A stretch of DNA of 64,000 nucleotides from Puniceibacterium confluentis (GCF_007923445.1 NZ_VOJI01000010.1:62001-126000); one strand, 5' to 3'. Positions 51,857-61,154 are shown, numbered from the stretch's first letter. Numbers and translations are program-made. The notes: generated by a model not told the origin, from the letters alone.

Positions 51857-54133
51857 ATGATCCAGACCCTCGCCGATGCGCTTGCCGAAAAAGGCTTTAC
51901 CACTCTCACCCCGGTGCAAGAGGCCGTCACCGACCCCGCCCTTGCCGGACGCGACCTGCTGGTCTCGGCCCAGACCGGATCCGGCAAGACGGTGGGCTTT
52001 GGCCTGGCCATTGCCGATACCCTGCTGGACGGTGCCGAAAAGATGGGCCGTGCCGGGTCTCCTCTGGCGCTGATCGTCGCGCCCACCCGCGAACTGGCCT
52101 TTCAGGTCATGCGCGAGATCACCTGGCTTTATGCCCGCACCGGCGCCGTGGTTGCCACCTGCGTCGGCGGCATGGACATGCGGGCCGAAAAGCGCACGCT
52201 GGAACGCGGCGCGCATATCGTCGTCGGAACCCCCGGCCGTTTGGTCGATCACATCAAGCGCGGTTCGCTGGACATGTCCGGCCTGCGCGCCGTGGTGCTG
52301 GACGAAGCCGACGAGATGCTCGACCTTGGCTTTCGCGAAGACCTCGAGTTCATGCTGGGCGAAGCCCCGGTCGAGCGCCGCACCCTGATGTTCTCGGCCA
52401 CCGTGCCGGCGATGATCGCAACACTGGCAAAACAGTATCAGAACAACGCCGAGCGGGTGAACACCACCACCGGTGCCACCCAGCACGCCGATATCTCGTA
52501 TCAGGCGATGGCGGTGGCCCAGCATGATGCCGAACACGCGGTGATCAACCTGCTGCTGTTCCATGACGCCGAAAACGCCATCGTATTTGCCAACACCCGC
52601 GCCATGGTCGCCCGCCTCACCGCGCGGCTGTCCAACCGCGGCTTTGCGGTTGTGTCGCTGTCGGGTGAATTGTCCCAGACCGAACGCACCCACGCCCTTC
52701 AGGCGATGCGCGACGGCCGGGCCAAGGTCTGCGTCGCAACCGACGTCGCCGCGCGCGGCATCGACCTGCCCAACCTCGATCTGGTGATCCACGCCGAACT
52801 GCCCAGCAACTCGGAAACCCTGTTGCACCGGTCGGGCCGCACCGGACGTGCCGGGCGCAAGGGGGTCTCGGCGCTGATCGTGCCGCAGAAGGTGCGCGGC
52901 AAGGCCATGCGCCTGCTCAAGTTCGCCAAGCTGAACGCCGAATGGACCGTGCCGCCTTCGGCGGACGACATCGTCGCGCGCGACGAGGACCGGCTGCTCA
53001 ACGATCCGAACTGGACCCAGACGGCCACCGAGTCCGAGGCCGGATTTGCCGCCAAGCTGACGGAACGCTACAGCGCTGAACAGATCGCCACCGCCTTTCT
53101 GCGGCTGCATCAGGCCCGCCGTTCGGCGCCCGAGGATCTCTCGGCCCCCGATACCAAGGCCGAGCGCAAGCCGCGCGAATTCGGCCCCTCGGTCTGGTTC
53201 CGCCTGTCCGCGGGGCGCGACCAGAACGCCGAACCGCGCTGGCTGCTGCCGCTGCTGTGCCGGGCCGGCAACATCGACAAGGACAGCCTGGGCGCGATCC
53301 GCGTGCAGGAGACGGAATCCTTTGTCGAACTGCTGGCTTCGGATGCCGACCGCTTTCTGGCCGCAATCGGCCCGGATGGTGCGCTTGAGGACGGCATGAC
53401 GATCCACAAGCTCGACAAGGCGCCCGACATCGGCGCCCCTCCGCGCCGCGACAGCAAACCGCGCAGCCCGCGTCCCGACGCACGCCCCAGGTCCGAGTAC
53501 AAGCCGAAGCGGGACGCCGCGCCGCGCGCGGAAGAAGCACCGCGCCCGGCCGCCCGGCCGGCAGGCGAAGATGCGCCGGTCACGCCGCCAGCCTTTGACG
53601 ACACCTCCGAGGCCCCGGTGCGTCCGCGCGCACCGGCGAAAAAGCCCTATGCCCCCCGCGCGGACGCCGCTGACCGGCCCCGTGCCACGCCATACAAGCC
53701 GCGCGAAGACCGGGGTGACGCGCCCGGCAAGCCGAAGCCCTACAAGCCGCACCGCGATGATGACGACCGCCCCCGCGCCAAGCCCTACAAGGGACGTGAC
53801 GATTCGGCAGACGGTGGCAAGGGCCCTTACAAGGGCAAGCCGGGCGGCAAGTTCGCCAAGCCCGGTGGCAAACCGGCAGGCAAGTTCGGCAAGCCGGGCG
53901 ACAAACCCTACGGCAAGTCCGCCGACGGGGGCGGCAAACCCGCGGGCAAGTTCGGAAAACCGGCTGGAAAACCCTATGGTGACGCCAAGCCGAAACCGGC
54001 TCCGGCCAAGGCGGGCGACACGTCAAAACGGTTTACCCCGCCGGGGGCCAAAGGCAAGCCGCGGGGGCCCAAGACCGGCAAACCCGCAGGCAGACCGGGC
54101 GGAAACGATGTGCCCCGCCGCGGCAAGGACTGA
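51857..54133 (+). CDS. DEAD-box RNA helicase with DbpA-like RNA-binding domain
   Basis: 758 residues. Helicase core: motif I AQTGSGKT at 38-45, PTRELA at 75-80, TPGR, DEAD at 148-151, SAT at 179-181, ARGID at 298-302 and HRSGRTGR at 323-330. After a linker comes a DbpA/CsdA-type RNA-binding domain (about 440-520). The last 230 residues are low complexity, rich in Lys, Pro, Gly and Arg, with repeated GGKFxKPGGKPAG units, probably disordered RNA-binding. ATG at 51857 begins directly at the Q-motif helix. Role: ribosome assembly or cold-adapted RNA remodelling. Confidence 0.93.
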   Translation: MIQTLADALAEKGFTTLTPVQEAVTDPALAGRDLLVSAQTGSGKTVGFGLAIADTLLDGAEKMGRAGSPLALIVAPTRELAFQVMREITWLYARTGAVVATCVGGMDMRAEKRTLERGAHIVVGTPGRLVDHIKRGSLDMSGLRAVVLDEADEMLDLGFREDLEFMLGEAPVERRTLMFSATVPAMIATLAKQYQNNAERVNTTTGATQHADISYQAMAVAQHDAEHAVINLLLFHDAENAIVFANTRAMVARLTARLSNRGFAVVSLSGELSQTERTHALQAMRDGRAKVCVATDVAARGIDLPNLDLVIHAELPSNSETLLHRSGRTGRAGRKGVSALIVPQKVRGKAMRLLKFAKLNAEWTVPPSADDIVARDEDRLLNDPNWTQTATESEAGFAAKLTERYSAEQIATAFLRLHQARRSAPEDLSAPDTKAERKPREFGPSVWFRLSAGRDQNAEPRWLLPLLCRAGNIDKDSLGAIRVQETESFVELLASDADRFLAAIGPDGALEDGMTIHKLDKAPDIGAPPRRDSKPRSPRPDARPRSEYKPKRDAAPRAEEAPRPAARPAGEDAPVTPPAFDDTSEAPVRPRAPAKKPYAPRADAADRPRATPYKPREDRGDAPGKPKPYKPHRDDDDRPRAKPYKGRDDSADGGKGPYKGKPGGKFAKPGGKPAGKFGKPGDKPYGKSADGGGKPAGKFGKPAGKPYGDAKPKPAPAKAGDTSKRFTPPGAKGKPRGPKTGKPAGRPGGNDVPRRGKD

Positions 54134-54165
54134 TCCTTCGGACCAGCAAACCTGTTAACACCACA

Positions 54166-54197
54166 GAGCGGCCCCGCAGCTAGAACAGGGGCCGCTC
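54166..54197. terminator. Inverted repeat between convergent helicase and FNR-like genes
   Basis: GAGCGGCCCC and GGGGCCGCTC form a 10-bp perfect stem around a 12-nt loop, across the stop codon of the minus-strand regulator and 33 nt after the helicase stop. It could act for both directions, but neither side has a T-run. Confidence 0.5.
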
Positions 54198-54908
54198 GCG
54201 CACCTTGCCGTCATCGACCATTCCCAGTTTTTCGAGCTGCTCGATGTCCGGCACGTTCAGCATGCCCTCACTCCAGCTCATCAGCTGTTTCTCCCGCATC
54301 CGCGCCAGTGTCTTGTTGGTGTGCACCAGCGACAGTCCCAGCGCATCCGCAAGATCCTGCTGGCGATAGGGCAACGGCACCGTCCGGCCCTTGCCCTGCC
54401 CCACCGCCTGCAATCGCCGGAACACGCGGGCCAGCGCCCAGGCAATCCGTTCGATGGCCGATTTCTGGCCGATCGAGGTCATCGCCTCGCCGAGAAAGGT
54501 TTCCTGCGTCGCGGCAAGCCAGGTCATGTCGAACCCGCGTTCCGGCATCTGTCGGAACATCGTGAACAGTTCCGAGCGGTCAAAGACGCACAGGCGCATC
54601 GCGGTCGTCGCCTCGACCGAATGGGTCATCTCGCGCATGACCCCGGCCTGCAACCCGAGAAAATCGCCGGGAAAAACAAAGCTGATCACCTGGCGACGCC
54701 CGTCCTCGAGCAGCTTGTAACGCAATCCCATACCGCTGAGCGCGGTATAGAGCTGCGGCGCATTCGATCCTTCGGACAACAACGGCGTGCCCGGCTCGAC
54801 CACCATCTCTCCCACCTTGAAGCGCTGCATGAAATCGAGGGTATCGCGATCCATTGCCTCGAACATCGGCGATTTCCGGATCGGACAGTTCACGCATTTG
54901 ATGGTCAT
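54180..54908 (-). CDS. Crp/Fnr family regulator with three FNR-type cysteines
   Basis: 242 residues: an N-terminal cysteine motif KCVNCPIRK (Cys5, Cys8), a cyclic-nucleotide-binding-like beta barrel (about 25-125), a dimer helix, and a C-terminal HTH (YRQQDLADALGLSLVHTNKTL). FNR uses four cysteines for its cluster. Here a third Cys (107, in MRLCVFD) lines up with FNR Cys122, but the CxxC is not followed by the other N-terminal ligand. It may bind a variable cluster or sense redox by thiols. Divergent from the small gene at 54970. Confidence 0.9.
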   Translation of the reverse strand: MTIKCVNCPIRKSPMFEAMDRDTLDFMQRFKVGEMVVEPGTPLLSEGSNAPQLYTALSGMGLRYKLLEDGRRQVISFVFPGDFLGLQAGVMREMTHSVEATTAMRLCVFDRSELFTMFRQMPERGFDMTWLAATQETFLGEAMTSIGQKSAIERIAWALARVFRRLQAVGQGKGRTVPLPYRQQDLADALGLSLVHTNKTLARMREKQLMSWSEGMLNVPDIEQLEKLGMVDDGKVRERPLF

Positions 54909-54969
54909 AAAGTGCTCCGGCTATGTCACAGTTTAATGCGCGACCCGGGGATCCTGTTCCACATGGCGG

Positions 54970-55389
54970 ATGGTTACACTGAATTTTGGACAAAATATCA
55001 TCAGCTCATCCGCCCTACAGCCCCAGTCGACCCTGTTCATGGTGATCAGCTCCGAGCGGTTCGTCGGAGAAGACGCCGCTGATGCGATCCGGGCCTATTC
55101 ACCGGGTGCAGATGTGGCCGTGCTGTCAACGCTCGACGAGGCGGTCCAGCTGATGACGCGCAGCCCCGGGTTGATCGTGTCACTGATCATCGCACCACGC
55201 GAAGGGTTGGTGAACAGCCCGCTGGTCAAGTTGCTGCGAGACCGCAACGGGGCATTGCTGGTGCTGCTCAGCGATGCTGCCAAAGGCTGCGCGACAGCCT
55301 GCCGCACGGTCGCAGGCGAACTGCCGTTTACCAATGAAACCATAAGTGGCTTGCTGGACGAGCTTTTCCTGTCCTGGCCGGACCCCTGA
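54970..55389 (+). CDS. Hypothetical protein, receiver-like fold possible
   Basis: 139 residues, not recognised. The predicted alternation of hydrophobic strands and helices (TLFMVISSERF, VAVLSTLDEAVQLM, VSLIIAPRE, ALLVLLSDAAK, GLLDELF) resembles a response-regulator receiver without a convincing phospho-acceptor Asp. Divergent from the Crp/Fnr gene with 61 bp between, so it may be one of its targets. No signal peptide. Start ATG at 54970 has GGCGGATGG just upstream, a weak ribosome site. Confidence 0.65.
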   Translation: MVTLNFGQNIISSSALQPQSTLFMVISSERFVGEDAADAIRAYSPGADVAVLSTLDEAVQLMTRSPGLIVSLIIAPREGLVNSPLVKLLRDRNGALLVLLSDAAKGCATACRTVAGELPFTNETISGLLDELFLSWPDP

Positions 55390-55534
55390 GCCCGCGCCGC
55401 AGGCACACTCCGGCCGCCATGCAGATCTGTGCTGTGTCAGCCTGTCCGGGTGCCGTTGCCGACGATGCGTGCAACCCGCCGCCCGGGCCTGCGGTGGGCT
55501 ACACCCTTGCCCGGCCGGGCGTTCCGGGCCAAAC

Positions 55535-56044
55535 TCAGCGAAAGGGATACATCCACACGCGGTAGTCGTCGATCAGCTCATGCGCATGTTCAATCTGCTC
55601 CGGCGTCAATTTCCGTTCCACCTCGGTCACCGACACGGCGGCGTCCGGATCGCCGCCGATGGTGGACAGGCGGTACCAGAGATAGGCGCGAACCAGATCC
55701 GGCGCGGGCAGGCCCAGACCGGTTTCGTAATACCAACCCACACCGGACTGCGCGCCCGGATGTCCCTTCATCGCGGCGCGCAGATACCACTCGAACGCGC
55801 GCACGTAGTCCTGACCGACCCCCAGCCCCAGCGCATACATCACGCCAATCAGCTCTTCTGCATCGGCATTCCCCGACCGCGCGGCGGGGCCCAGGGCAAT
55901 GCGTGCCCCGGTGAAGTCGCCCGCTTCCATCATATCACGCGCCTGTTCGATATTGGCGCGGGCGGCTGCGGGCGTCACCGCCAGCAGGGCGCACAGACAG
56001 GGGGTGGCCAGACGCGCGCCATATGTTTTGCGGAGGCGGTCCAT
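55535..56044 (-). CDS. Exported SEL1-repeat (TPR-like) protein
   Basis: 169 residues. A signal peptide (about 1-30, ending AAARA) precedes two SEL1-type helical repeats: DAEELIGVMYALGLGVGQDYVRAFEWYLRAA (split in two helices) and AQSGVGWYYETGLGLPAPDLVRAYLWYRLS. Such repeats bind proteins. Periplasmic. Its ATG abuts the start of the divergent MauG-type gene with no gap, so each promoter lies inside the other gene, or one start is further in. A partner role with the peroxidase is speculative. Confidence 0.82.
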   Translation of the reverse strand: MDRLRKTYGARLATPCLCALLAVTPAAARANIEQARDMMEAGDFTGARIALGPAARSGNADAEELIGVMYALGLGVGQDYVRAFEWYLRAAMKGHPGAQSGVGWYYETGLGLPAPDLVRAYLWYRLSTIGGDPDAAVSVTEVERKLTPEQIEHAHELIDDYRVWMYPFR

Positions 56045-57349
56045 ATCGGGGTTCTCTCGCTCTGTCTCATCCTTGGCCTTGGCGGGCAGGCGGTCCGCGC
56101 ACAGCCGGTCACCGTGGATGATTTCCTGCCTTTCGACCCGGCGCAAGCCCGTATCGGGCAACTGCTGTTTTACGACAAGATCCTCAGCGGCAACCGGAAT
56201 ATCAGCTGCGGCACCTGCCATCACCACAGCCTCGGCGGCAGTGACGGCCTGTCGCTGGGCATCGGCGAAGGTGGCATCGGTCTGGGCCCGCAACGCCGCT
56301 CCGGCGACGGGGCCGACCGGATCGGCAAGCGCATTCCCCGCAACGCGCCCGCATTGTGGAATCTCGGGCACAGGTCGGTGCACACCCTGTTTCACGACGG
56401 CCGACTCCAGATTTCAGACATTTACGCCAATGGTTTTCTCTCTCCGGCCGAAGAGTATCTGCCACGGGGACTGAATTCGATCCTCGCCGCGCAGGCGCTG
56501 TTTCCGCTGACGTCGCAGTTTGAAATGGCCGGCAACCCATCCGAGAACGAGGTCGCAGGCGCGATCCACGACCGCATCGACACCGCCTGGCCGATCCTCG
56601 CACAGCGTGTCCGCGCCCTGCCCGAATACGGCGCTCTGTTCGTGGACAGCTTTGACACCGTGCAGCGGCCCGCTGATGTCAGCATCGTGGAGATCGCCAA
56701 TGCCCTGGCGGCCTTCATCGGAACCGAGTGGCAGAGTTTCGACAGCCCCTATGACCGCTGGTTGCAGGGCGGCCCGCCGCTTGAACCCGCGGCGGAAGCG
56801 GGGCGCGTGTTGTTTTTTGGCAAGGCCGGCTGCAGCGCCTGCCACTCCGGGGCGCTGTTCAGCGATCAGGACTTTCACGCCATGGGTCTGCCCGCCTTTG
56901 GCCCCGGACGCACCCGCGGCTATGATCCGATGCCGCGTGATGTCGGGCGCATGGGGGCGACCGATGCGCTGGAAGATGCCTATCGCTTTCGCACGCCCGG
57001 CCTGAGAAATGTCGCTCTCACAGCGCCTTACGGGCATAATGGCGCGTATCCCACACTGCGCGACATGATCCGTCACATGGCCAATCCGGTCGGTTCCCTT
57101 GCGCGCTGGCAGCCGCAGATGGCACATCTGCCCGATATTCCCTGGCTGAGAATGGCGGACTTCGTGATCCAGTCGGACCGGTTTGAAATGGCGCGACAGG
57201 CCAATGTGCTGGACGCCCGCCCGGTGCGCCTGAGTGAAGGGGAAATCACGCAGATCGAGGCATTTCTGATAGCCCTGACCGGCGAAACGGCGTTGAAGCG
57301 TCCTTTGGGCCGCCCGGATACAGTGCCCAGCGGCCTGCCGGTGGACTGA
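56045..57349 (+). CDS. Di-heme cytochrome c peroxidase / MauG family, probable ATC start
   Basis: About 434 residues with two heme motifs, CGTCH (55-59) and CSACH (263-267), the layout of bacterial di-heme peroxidases and MauG. LRNVALTAPYGHNGAYPTL with a distal-heme His ligand is near residue 320. The signal peptide (VLSLCLILGLGGQAVRA) is obvious, but no ATG, GTG or TTG precedes it in frame nearby. ATC at 56045 is 8 nt after GGAGG and would start the leader exactly. The next GTG (in VTVDD) would remove the leader needed for heme attachment. Confidence 0.8.
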   Translation: MGVLSLCLILGLGGQAVRAQPVTVDDFLPFDPAQARIGQLLFYDKILSGNRNISCGTCHHHSLGGSDGLSLGIGEGGIGLGPQRRSGDGADRIGKRIPRNAPALWNLGHRSVHTLFHDGRLQISDIYANGFLSPAEEYLPRGLNSILAAQALFPLTSQFEMAGNPSENEVAGAIHDRIDTAWPILAQRVRALPEYGALFVDSFDTVQRPADVSIVEIANALAAFIGTEWQSFDSPYDRWLQGGPPLEPAAEAGRVLFFGKAGCSACHSGALFSDQDFHAMGLPAFGPGRTRGYDPMPRDVGRMGATDALEDAYRFRTPGLRNVALTAPYGHNGAYPTLRDMIRHMANPVGSLARWQPQMAHLPDIPWLRMADFVIQSDRFEMARQANVLDARPVRLSEGEITQIEAFLIALTGETALKRPLGRPDTVPSGLPVD

Positions 57350-57516
57350 AGCTTCGGGTCGCAAGAGCATGCTGGCATCCGGCCAGCGGTTCCGATGTCC
57401 GGGTGTTGGACGGATGGGCCTGAGCCGAACACTCGTTGCGGCTGAACGCCATGATCGGGCGCGATCACCTGCCCCGAGGCAACGATTTCGGGGTCGGCGC
57501 CCCCAAGCCCCGCCGG

Positions 57517-57975
57517 TCAGGCCGTGCGCAGCAAATTCTGGATAACCGGCTGCTTCTTGGGCTTTTTTGCCAGTGTCAGAAGCAGTTTCGACAGGTCCTC
57601 TTCGTCCACCTTCTTGGCTGCTGATCTTGGGCTGAACCACTGGCGCTTGCGCTCTTTGCGTTCTTTCCAGTCGCGCTTCAGCTTTTCCACGATCATCGGA
57701 TAGATGCGCACCCGGCAGGGCACGATCGCGCCGTTGTCCATGATCTTCGGATAGCGGTAGACGCCGATTTCTTCCTGCGAGATGTACCCCGTGGCCCCGG
57801 CCTCTTCCAAGGCTTCGATCTCGGCTGCGGCCCAGGGTTTGTGGCCGTCCATGGTCCACCCCTTGGGCATCACCCAGCGGCCTGTATCCCGAGAGGTGAC
57901 GAGCAGGATCTGCAAGTCGCCGTTCCGGTCCCAACGCATGGGCAGGGCCGCAATCTGTTCTCCTATCTGAGGCAT
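57517..57975 (-). CDS. Nudix hydrolase with degenerate Nudix box
   Basis: 152 residues from the chosen ATG, with GGAAACGG upstream; another ATG at 58020 would add 15 residues. The Nudix box reads GWTMDGHKPWAAAEIEALEE plus AGA. The core glutamates of REUXEE are kept, but the Arg is Ile and the first Glu is His. The C-terminus is basic, Lys-rich (about 118-150). A diphosphoinositol/diadenosine polyphosphate-type hydrolase group is the nearest guess. Single gene, convergent with the peroxidase. Confidence 0.85.
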   Translation of the reverse strand: MPQIGEQIAALPMRWDRNGDLQILLVTSRDTGRWVMPKGWTMDGHKPWAAAEIEALEEAGATGYISQEEIGVYRYPKIMDNGAIVPCRVRIYPMIVEKLKRDWKERKERKRQWFSPRSAAKKVDEEDLSKLLLTLAKKPKKQPVIQNLLRTA

Positions 57976-58085
57976 ATTCGTACCGTTTCCAATCCACTGC
58001 TGCCCGAGAAATATTCGCATATCCTTAACAAAAAATCTACATATAGTTAAAATTTGCCATTTCAATACAAGAGCGAATGCCGTTT

Positions 58086-58745
58086 TCAGCACCGCACCCC
58101 CAGAATGTGCGCGGCGAGATCGCCCATTGCACTGACTTTCAGATCGGGCCTGAAACCGGCAATCTCGGTGCGCTGATAGCCGCCCTCGAAATAGGCAAAG
58201 CGCACGCCGCCGCGGCGGGCGGTCAGGTAATCGGTTTCGCTGTCACCGACATACAGGGTCTCGGGCGCCGTACCCTGCAGGGACGCGATGACATGGCGCA
58301 GTGGCGCGGGGTCGGGTTTGCGCACCTCCAACGTGTCCCCGCCGAATATGACCGGAAAAAATCTTTCCAGATCAAGTGCCTGACACAGATCCCGCGCCGG
58401 CTTTTCGGGTTTGTTGGTGCAAATCCCCAGGGCCATGCCGCCCGCTTCGAGTTGTGTGAGCAACTCGATGACACCGGCATAGGGGCGGGTCAATGTGGTC
58501 AGGTCGCGGGCATAATGCGCATGAAACAGCGCCAATGCCCGGGCCAGCGATTCCGGATCCTCACCGACATGGCGCAGGCAGCGGCGCACGAGGGCCTCGA
58601 CACCGTGCCCGATAAAACCGATCACGGTCTCGAGCTCAAGCGGACCCCGCCCGAGGTCGGCAAGCATCCGGTTCGCGGCGGCGTGCAGGTCGGGCGCGCT
58701 GTGCACCAGCGTGCCATCAAGGTCAAAGACAACGGTGCGGATCAT
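58086..58745 (-). CDS. gph: HAD hydrolase, phosphoglycolate phosphatase-like
   Basis: 219-residue haloacid-dehalogenase phosphatase that would dephosphorylate 2-phosphoglycolate. HAD motif I is FDLDGTLVHSAPDL at residues 7-20, motif II is CTNKPEK, motif III is a Lys in a KPDPAPL loop, and motif IV is VGDSETDYLTA. The helical cap (about 20-80) is the small type used by Gph. CGGAG precedes the ATG at 58745. Divergent from the MoxR operon. Pyrophosphatase or other sugar-phosphate activity cannot be excluded. Confidence 0.9.
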   Translation of the reverse strand: MIRTVVFDLDGTLVHSAPDLHAAANRMLADLGRGPLELETVIGFIGHGVEALVRRCLRHVGEDPESLARALALFHAHYARDLTTLTRPYAGVIELLTQLEAGGMALGICTNKPEKPARDLCQALDLERFFPVIFGGDTLEVRKPDPAPLRHVIASLQGTAPETLYVGDSETDYLTARRGGVRFAYFEGGYQRTEIAGFRPDLKVSAMGDLAAHILGVRC

Positions 58746-58942
58746 GGGGGTACTCCGGAAAGGGATCATCATTTGCCGCGACCCTAAGCCGAGGTGGGGC
58801 GCACTTGAACCCTGCAACTGTGCGCTCAAGGCATTTTGCCGGGCGCACGGCGGTGGCTGTCCGGCACCGGAAAGTCAGACCAATGGCGGAGTGTTTTTCG
58901 TCTGACCCCTGTGGTTTTATCCCCGGACAGGGAGGAGCCCGC

Positions 58943-59938
58943 ATGGAAGATGCTTCTGCAATTCCGGAGACGGCCGAAACCGACCACGCCAATGCCCCGG
59001 CCCGCGCGCTGGCCCGCCGTCTGCAAGCCGGACTGGTCGGGCATGACGCTTTGGTGGAACGTCTGCTGATCGCCCTGCTGACCGGTGGCCACCTGCTGAT
59101 CGAAGGTGCGCCCGGTCTGGCCAAAACCCGGTCCGTCCGGCGTCTGGCCGACAGCATGGAGGCGCGCTTTGCCCGCATTCAGTGCACGCCGGACCTGATG
59201 CCGTCGGACATCACCGGCACCCAGGTCTTTCGCGCCGGAACCGGCGACATGACGTTTCTGCCGGGTCCGGTGTTTCACGAATTGCTTCTGGTGGATGAAA
59301 TCAACCGCGCCCCGCCCAAGGTACAGTCCGCCCTGCTCGAGGCGATGGGTGAGGGCCAGGTGACGGTGGGGGGCACAACACGCGCCTTGCCGGACCCATT
59401 CATGGTGATCGCCACCCAGAACCCGCTGGAAAGCGAAGGCACCTTTCCGCTGCCCGAAGCGCAGCTGGACCGGTTCCTGATGCACGTCATCCTGACTTTG
59501 CCGGATGCCACCCAGGAACTGGCAATCCTCGATCTGGTCGAAGGCGAGCTGACACAGCCTCCATCGCCGCCAGGCGACTGTCTGACCGCTGCTGCGCTGG
59601 CAGACATGAAGGCCGAGGTCGCGCAAGTGCACCTGTCACTGGCGCTGCGGCAATACATCGTCGCGCTGGTCATGGCGACCCGACAAGAGGCCGAGGGCCT
59701 GAATGTCACCCCGCGCATTCGCCACGCGGTGTCACCGCGCGGGTCGCTGTCCCTTGCCGCCTGCGTGCGGGCCCGGGCCTTTCTGCGCGGGCGGGCGTAT
59801 GCCCTGCCCGAGGATGTGGCCGCCCTGGCGCCGGACGTGCTCTGCCACCGGCTGGTGCCGACCTGGCGCGCGCTCGCGGCGGGGGACACAGCACGGTCGA
59901 TCTTTGCCGAAATCCTGCGGGGTGTGACCCCGCTGTGA
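58943..59938 (+). CDS. MoxR family AAA+ ATPase
   Basis: 331-residue AAA+ chaperone-like ATPase. Walker A GAPGLAKT is at residues 55-62, Walker B is LLLVDEINRAPPK, sensor 1 is IATQNP (FMVIATQNPLESEGT), and an Arg finger with the sensor-2 region follows. The start has GGAGGAG. It opens a seven-gene unit with DUF58, DUF4381 and von Willebrand factor A proteins, the common arrangement in which MoxR matures or activates an extracytoplasmic complex. GTG of DUF58 overlaps its stop. Confidence 0.93.
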   Translation: MEDASAIPETAETDHANAPARALARRLQAGLVGHDALVERLLIALLTGGHLLIEGAPGLAKTRSVRRLADSMEARFARIQCTPDLMPSDITGTQVFRAGTGDMTFLPGPVFHELLLVDEINRAPPKVQSALLEAMGEGQVTVGGTTRALPDPFMVIATQNPLESEGTFPLPEAQLDRFLMHVILTLPDATQELAILDLVEGELTQPPSPPGDCLTAAALADMKAEVAQVHLSLALRQYIVALVMATRQEAEGLNVTPRIRHAVSPRGSLSLAACVRARAFLRGRAYALPEDVAALAPDVLCHRLVPTWRALAAGDTARSIFAEILRGVTPL

Positions 59939-60780
59939 CCCCGGCCGACGGCATAAACCTGAGTCTCGGGCGGCTTGTGGCCCTGGGAAGACTGGCCCCG
60001 GACGCGGCGCGGGGAGGCCATGCCCATTCGCACAACGGCAGTGTCGCCGGGCGGCGGCGCGGTCAGGGAAGTGACATCCATGACCTGCGCCCGTTTCAGG
60101 ACGGCGATGACCCGCGCAAGCTGGACCCGGCCGCCACAGCCCGCAGCGGCCGGGCGCAGGTGCGCACCTTTCACGAGGACGTCGACCGGACACTGCTGCT
60201 GGTCGCCGATTTCCGCAGCCCGATGCTGTGGGGCACACGCGGGCGCCTGCGCTCGGTCGCCGCTGCCGAAGCGCTGGCTCTGGAGGGCTGGCGTGCCGTC
60301 GCTGCGGGCGGGCGGGTCGGTCTGCATGCCGTGCGCGACGATGCCAGCACCGCAACTGCCCCGCGCCCGCGCCCGGCGGCGATGCTGGACATCTGCGCGG
60401 CACTGGTGCGGGTGCACGGCGAAGCGCTGGCTTTGCCTGCCGCCCTCGGCCCGGATCTGGCGACGTTGCTGGACCATGCCGTCGCGCAGGGGATGCCGGG
60501 CAGCGAAGTCGTGCTGGCGACCGGGCTCGACACTCCGGGCGCGGACTTTGCAAACGTTGTCGAAGCGGCGATTCGCAAATGTCGGCTGCGCGTTCTGCTG
60601 GTGCAGGACAGGATTGAGACAGACCCGCCCCCCGGGGTGTTCCCCGTGCACGCGGGACGCGGCATCCGCCAGGTGCGCTTCGGTTCGTCGACAGGCCTTG
60701 GGCTGTTGCAAGGTCTCGGTGTCCCCGCAGAGGTTCTGTACTGCAGTGATGACCCGCTGCGCAGAAGCGAGTCGGCATGA
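59935..60780 (+). CDS. DUF58 domain protein
   Basis: 281 residues, GTG start overlapping the MoxR stop. The DUF58 signature is present: GSDIHDLRPFQDGDDPRKLDP (split) at about residues 45-65, then the degenerate vWA-like strand RTLLLVADFRSPM near residue 84. No membrane segment, so cytoplasmic. Usual partner of MoxR ATPases; the molecular function of the family is not established. Stop overlaps the next gene by 4 nt. Confidence 0.9.
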   Translation: MTPADGINLSLGRLVALGRLAPDAARGGHAHSHNGSVAGRRRGQGSDIHDLRPFQDGDDPRKLDPAATARSGRAQVRTFHEDVDRTLLLVADFRSPMLWGTRGRLRSVAAAEALALEGWRAVAAGGRVGLHAVRDDASTATAPRPRPAAMLDICAALVRVHGEALALPAALGPDLATLLDHAVAQGMPGSEVVLATGLDTPGADFANVVEAAIRKCRLRVLLVQDRIETDPPPGVFPVHAGRGIRQVRFGSSTGLGLLQGLGVPAEVLYCSDDPLRRSESA

Positions 60781-61154
60781 CTCCCGAAGACTTGCTGGCA
60801 CTGCTTGCCCCGGTGCGGATTCCGGCGGGCTTTGCGGCTTTTGGCTGGCGCGATGCCTTGCTCTTCGCGGCGCTTGGCATTGCGACCGCGCTGTTGCTGG
60901 CACCGGTGCTGCGCCTGTTCAGTGCGCGGCGGCCGTCGAAGCGCCAACAGGCCGCGACCGAAGTTGCCCGCCTGCGCCAACTGGATCCGGAAGCTCGGAT
61001 GGTGGGTCTGGCCCGGATGCTGCGGCGTCTGGATCCGGCGGCGGCCGCCAGGGCTTTTCCGGATGACAGCCTGTACAACCCACAGATTCCGGCCGACTTC
61101 GGCCCGATGGAACATGCGGTGCTGGCGGCTGCGCGCGTCAGGCGGACACAATGA
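60777..61154 (+). CDS. DUF4381-type membrane protein
   Basis: 125 residues. A hydrophobic segment (about 29-47, LLFAALGIATALLLAPVLRLF) follows a short N-terminus, then a basic, helical cytoplasmic part (about 50-125). Size, single early segment and place between DUF58 and BatA match DUF4381 proteins of aerotolerance-type operons. Overlaps by 4 nt with both neighbours. No catalytic motif. Confidence 0.75.
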   Translation: MTPEDLLALLAPVRIPAGFAAFGWRDALLFAALGIATALLLAPVLRLFSARRPSKRQQAATEVARLRQLDPEARMVGLARMLRRLDPAAAARAFPDDSLYNPQIPADFGPMEHAVLAAARVRRTQ

